Below, piece by piece: positions 60,201-64,000 of a DNA stretch of 64,000 nt. The number at the start of each line of letters is the position of its first letter. Position 1 is the first letter of the stretch. The position numbers and the translations under genes were made by a program. The notes under the pieces were generated by a model that was not told the DNA's origin, ran no database searches, and saw only the letters and a program-made list of their open reading frames with translations. The stretch is from Alligator mississippiensis (lineage: Eukaryota > Chordata > Crocodylia > Alligatoridae), in NCBI RefSeq assembly GCF_030867095.1, contig NC_081830.1, positions 38,192,781 to 38,256,780 of the forward strand. The letters are read 5' to 3'.

Positions 60201-62560
60201 CAATGCTTTCACACAATGTGGGGCTTATTGTACAAAGACTTTCCACCAAGCTAGAAGTCCCATGGGCTGGGATGGAATGTGCCCTGCCTTTGGAGGGGCT
60301 TGGAAGTAGAAGATGAAGGAGAATTTTATTGTCAGTACAGAAAACGTAACAGTTTAGCATGTCTTCTGACTCTCCCCAGGGCTTTTATTGCTTATTGTTG
60401 CAAAAGGAACCACAGGGCATTCCCCTGTGCTAAGCAAGCAGGCACCTGTCATTGACATGGCACCAATTAATAGCTGAGAGAATCAACTGCCAGCAAAAAA
60501 CAGAAAAAGGAATAGAGAAAAACACAAGAAAGAAAGAGAGACAAAAAATACCAAGGCTGTCATGCCTCTAGGTCACTTGGCTTATCAGACTCCCACAACG
60601 TATATTAAACCTATCCAACCCAAATTGGAAAGATCCATAATGTTTGTGGTTATTTGTGAGGTATGAGTTTCATGCTCATCAGTAATATGGAGAGGAGCAT
60701 CTTTACTGGATTTGTTCTTGGCAGTATATGCATATAACAAGGCAAGAACACCATATATAAATCCAGGACACACTTGCCTTTGAAAGTCAATACGGCCTCC
60801 GGGTATCCCTGCCTCATGCAGCAGGACCAGAGAGCAGCAGGGCCATAGACCTGCTGGGCCATACACATGATCGGTGCAATAGGCTTGTAGTCTGCAACAG
60901 CACAGCTGAAGAGCAGGGCAGGAGACAGGTCAGTGGATAGGTTCAAATACTGATCTAATGTGTAAAAGCCCCACAGAGAGAAAGGGCTGTGGCAATTCAC
61001 CCCACAGAGAGCAGTAATGACAGAGGAATGCTTTTTATGTCCTCCTGTGGGACAGATCCACTCCCTTCACCCTCATCTCTGTGAAAAGTCTTTGTAAGAC
61101 CCATTTAACTAGATCTTTGTGCAAAAAGTCATATTTTAGTCCACAGTGTAGTGTTACAGTTGATGCCCTCCAAAATCTCCAATACAGGCTCCCCTTTTTA
61201 ATTCAGTTTTTCTTACAGTGACCAATGAGTGCCCATACCTGGCTGGTTCTTCCACTCACCCTCTGGTTCCCAGAGTCAGGCACCCATCCAACTAATCTTC
61301 TAGCCTCTACCTCAAGGCAAGAAGAATTTTGGATGGAAGCAAATGGTGGAAGGATTCAGCAGCATCATCCCTATTCTTCACTTTCTTGAGAGCTTACTTA
61401 GCCACTGCAGACTCCTCAAAGTCTTCCTCAGTTGTTTGGTTCCCCCAAGGTCTGGATACACTTTCCATGGTACCATCAAGCACTAGCCATTGTTGGATTT
61501 AATGACATGCCATGCCCCTTTTCCAATTTCTTGCTTTTAACCAGACACTTGGTTCACAGCTTCTTTTGCATAGAGAAGATCACTACTGACTACCCCAAGT
61601 TTTTACCCATTGCTGCTTGGGGCTTTTCCTTGGCTGCTGGTGTCACTGGTTGGCATCACATTGACTTAGACATGCAACTCAACATTAATGAGATGTTCCT
61701 TTTGCTTTCCAAGTCATTACTTGTTGCAGTGCTGCCCATGGCTCTTAATGAACCTAGATTGAGCTCTGGATGCATCAGCCTCTCCCCATGCTAAGCAGAC
61801 TCTACTGGCATGCAGTCTTGTATAGTGATGCAATCCACTGCTGTCCTTTCATCTTGTAACTGAGACTGAGCATTGTCTTGCTTTGTGCTGTTGCCACACT
61901 GTGCAGTTCTACATGCTGGTTGCTTCCCCTCCCCCAAATCCAACTTTGAGTTCCATATTCCTGTATCACGTCTTTTCCATACTCCTGTGTCATGTAGCAT
62001 TGTAGGATCTGTATGGTGTCCAGTGCCAGAGCATTGCCTGCCCCCACAAGGCTTCCATTTCAACTGGGTGACTGCCTTGGCCTAACCAATTCTAGTTGCT
62101 CTCTCCCAACAGATTGGGTGGGTTTAGTCCTAGATCCCCAACTAGACCAGATCTCTTACCAAGGACTCAGCCATGTACATTTGCAAGACTGGTTTTTCAG
62201 CCATAAGCTCTGCTCTTTCACCTGCCCTTTGGACCTTTATAAGAAGACACTGCACTTAGGTTTCATTTTTACATGGAATGCAATGCTCTTCACATTTCCA
62301 CAAAACAGCTTCAGAGTCCCCTCCTCTGTCTTGGTTAACTGAAACCGGGCACCATTAGAAATGATGCTGTCCTCCTTTCTGCTGACGAAGATAGCAAAGT
62401 ACTGTTCAGACCTCCCCTACTGGCTCACCACATCTGCAGAGTTTGCCCTTGGGGGCTTTTGACTGCTCCATCCTTCCACTCAAGGTATTTTCTTTGTTTG
62501 TTTTGCTCATGGTGCCACATGTCATTCAGATATCACTCAGAGCCCAAGAATCTAGCAGAA
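57210..62560. other. A/T-rich then mixed non-coding DNA
   Basis: 57210-58600 is A/T-rich with no element recognised. 58600-60500 and 60500-62560 are of average composition. Minus-strand frames at 60585-61000 and 61791-62063 (90-116 codons) are among the more open stretches and may be part of the same decayed DNA transposon as 62630-63427, but I recognise no motif in them. Confidence 0.35.
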
Positions 62561-62629
62561 ACCTACTTCATTTGTTCACTGAGTTCTAGCTGATCAGCAC
62601 TGTTTAACATGAGCATCTGCAAGTGTAAG

Positions 62630-63427
62630 GGCTGGTTTCAACTGACTCATTCATCTTTAAAGCTCTCCCCCATCCCAGCAGTGAACAATGTCTCTTCTAT
62701 GCATACGTACAGCACCCAGCATACTGGCTGTGGCCTTCACATTCTCCTGTTACTCTGGCAGTGAGGAGTTAAAGCAGTTCCAGTATTTGCACACACCTCT
62801 GGGTGGCAGGATAAGCCAGCCCAACTACTGCTTGGAGGACGTTGGGTCTCCCTTTGGGAAGATTTGGGAAGAGAGAAAGCCTTGATGACATAGGCAATAA
62901 TAGAGCTTGCTGCTATTTGACATCATATAATGCTGTCATCTGTTCACTTTGGCATGTCCTATATGGAAGATTTGCAGTAAGAATCGAGTCAGAGAAACCC
63001 AGAGGAAGTGTGTGTTACTGGCAACAGGCACTGTTCCTTAATATAAAAAATTGCTCTATAAATAATGGTTAAGAACTATCATGTTTCCAAGATTCAAGTA
63101 TCATCAGGGTGAGTCAGAAGGTGCTTGTAAAATCATCTGCCAAGTGCCATACAATGATTCCCCACAAGTGGATGAAGCCTTTCACTTCCTCCCCACCTCA
63201 TTCTTGGGCCTAGGGCAGCAGTCCCTGCATGCCAATGACATCTGCTGCCTGTGCAACAGCTGATGGAAGTTGTTTATTCTATATATTACAGCTGAATGTG
63301 AGACCCTCAAGATGACCATCCTGATCCCAAGAAGCAGTTTCACATCACCTTGAATTGTAGCCTTCAACTTGGTCTCCATCACTTCTGTTCTGCAGTCAAA
63401 ACATGTGATGGCAACAATCACAGCCAA
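62630..63427 (-). pseudogene. Decayed PIF/Harbinger-type transposase
   Basis: On the minus strand, pieces in the expected order but in shifting frames: an N-terminal segment (63427-63182: TEVMETKLKATIQGDVKLLL, VILRVSHSAVIYRINNF), then HLADDFTSTF (about 63150), AKVN..YMMSNSSKLYY (about 62920), VVGLAYPA (about 62820), FNSSLPE..ENVKAT (about 62770) and KMNESVET (about 62650). Known: PIF/Harbinger nucleases have DDF-x-F-R-M, K-HDA-x-x-x-R-NS, GD-AYPL, F-N-x-x-LS-x-x-R-V-VE and a C-terminal ...ENV...AACCVLHN. The middle of the protein appears to be deleted (~500 bases). The match is by eye across frames, so moderate confidence. Catalytic residues are largely lost. Confidence 0.5.
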
Positions 63428-64000
63428 AGCACATGCACTTCTTGTGGAAATGGAGCCCTACAGAGCATACAGCACACCCAGGGAGGCACCAATTTTAGAA
63501 GCAACAGCAGCTGCCAACTGAAGGTGCAAGGAGCATCTACACATGCTTTCTGCTGTTTACCAACTGGCTACAAAAGCCCCAGGCCACGTGATAGAGGTGT
63601 TGCACCCTGTTGTGTCAGAGCTTAGGATACAGATGAATCCAAGTTACTCCATCAAAATGTGCCCATGATCACTACACCCCAGAAGACTGTACAACTGAAG
63701 AGCTAAGCAAGCAAGTCCAAACTAGCCCTTGAGATGGCCCTCCAATACCAGGACCGTGGCTGGGAGAGGAAGCTTGTACTGTATCTGCTGGCTCCAGCTT
63801 TGTTTGTACCAAGGACTCATGTTACACAGTCATTTTAGTAGCTTTCCCCAGTACTAAAAAAAAATAAACCAGTTGATAAAGGTCAAGGCTATGAAAGACT
63901 CCATTTCCACTGTTTGCAGAGATCATCAAACATTAACTGGACAAGCAGTGTCTCCTCCCTGTCATGCCCCAGAAGGGGAGAGGGAAACAATCTCACAGGG
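63428..64000. other. Right edge, non-coding
   Basis: Could still hold the upstream part of the Harbinger-like element. No terminal inverted repeat was found. An A-rich run lies near 63858-63868. Confidence 0.35.

Noticed and set aside
23700..64000. AGXT, a neighbour of KIF1A in mammals
   Set aside because: I looked for its conserved N-terminal segment on the plus strand and saw no match; it may lie beyond the window.

Overview
This is vertebrate nuclear DNA, most likely from a crocodilian or another reptile. The evidence is an exon with vertebrate-type splice sites, many CR1-clade LINE copies whose 3' tails carry the GGACTAGATGACCTC / CATAGATTCATAG signatures, MIR-type SINEs that are still readable, and Tigger, hAT and Harbinger-like DNA transposons. 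I see no bacterial features (operons, Shine-Dalgarno sites, CRISPR). Species assignment is inference; order-level placement rests on the CR1 and MITE types.

The one host gene I can support is KIF1A (kinesin-3 motor), on the minus strand. Its first coding exon lies at 2172-2277, with a 5'UTR portion to 2341, a clean acceptor and a clean GTGAGT donor. The rest of the motor domain lies off the left edge. Everything to the right is 5' of that exon: intron 1, and eventually the promoter and upstream intergenic DNA. A possible untranslated first exon ends in an AAG|GTAAGA donor at 23337, but it is weakly supported, so the promoter may also lie beyond the window.

The remaining ~60 kb is a layered record of transposition. 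From left to right: an LTR fragment at 1-333; MIR fragments; two Tigger-like TA-flanked elements (3965-4489 and 44234-44836), the second with an expanded Lys/Pro-rich repeat in its transposase C-terminal remnant; palindromic MITE-like repeats; a ~100-bp-period minisatellite (12.2-12.5 kb); two hAT-like MITEs with 8-bp duplications (26160 and 38804); a CR1 3' end split by a ~1.0 kb solo LTR (30957-32845) that is homologous to the LTR at position 1; a CR1-clade LINE with a second CR1 tail inserted in it (35.4-36.7 kb); a 3.36 kb CR1 retaining ORF1-esterase, endonuclease and RT remnants (45328-48690); retroviral LTR-like pieces and a transmembrane-envelope remnant (51.9-57.2 kb); a duplicated GC-rich repeat (53.0 and 54.6 kb); and a decayed PIF/Harbinger transposase (62.6-63.4 kb).

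No intact protein-coding transposon gene and no structured RNA gene is convincingly present. No new multi-gene system was seen. The most informative structures are the nested insertions, which give a relative order of events, and the Tigger tail repeat expansion.
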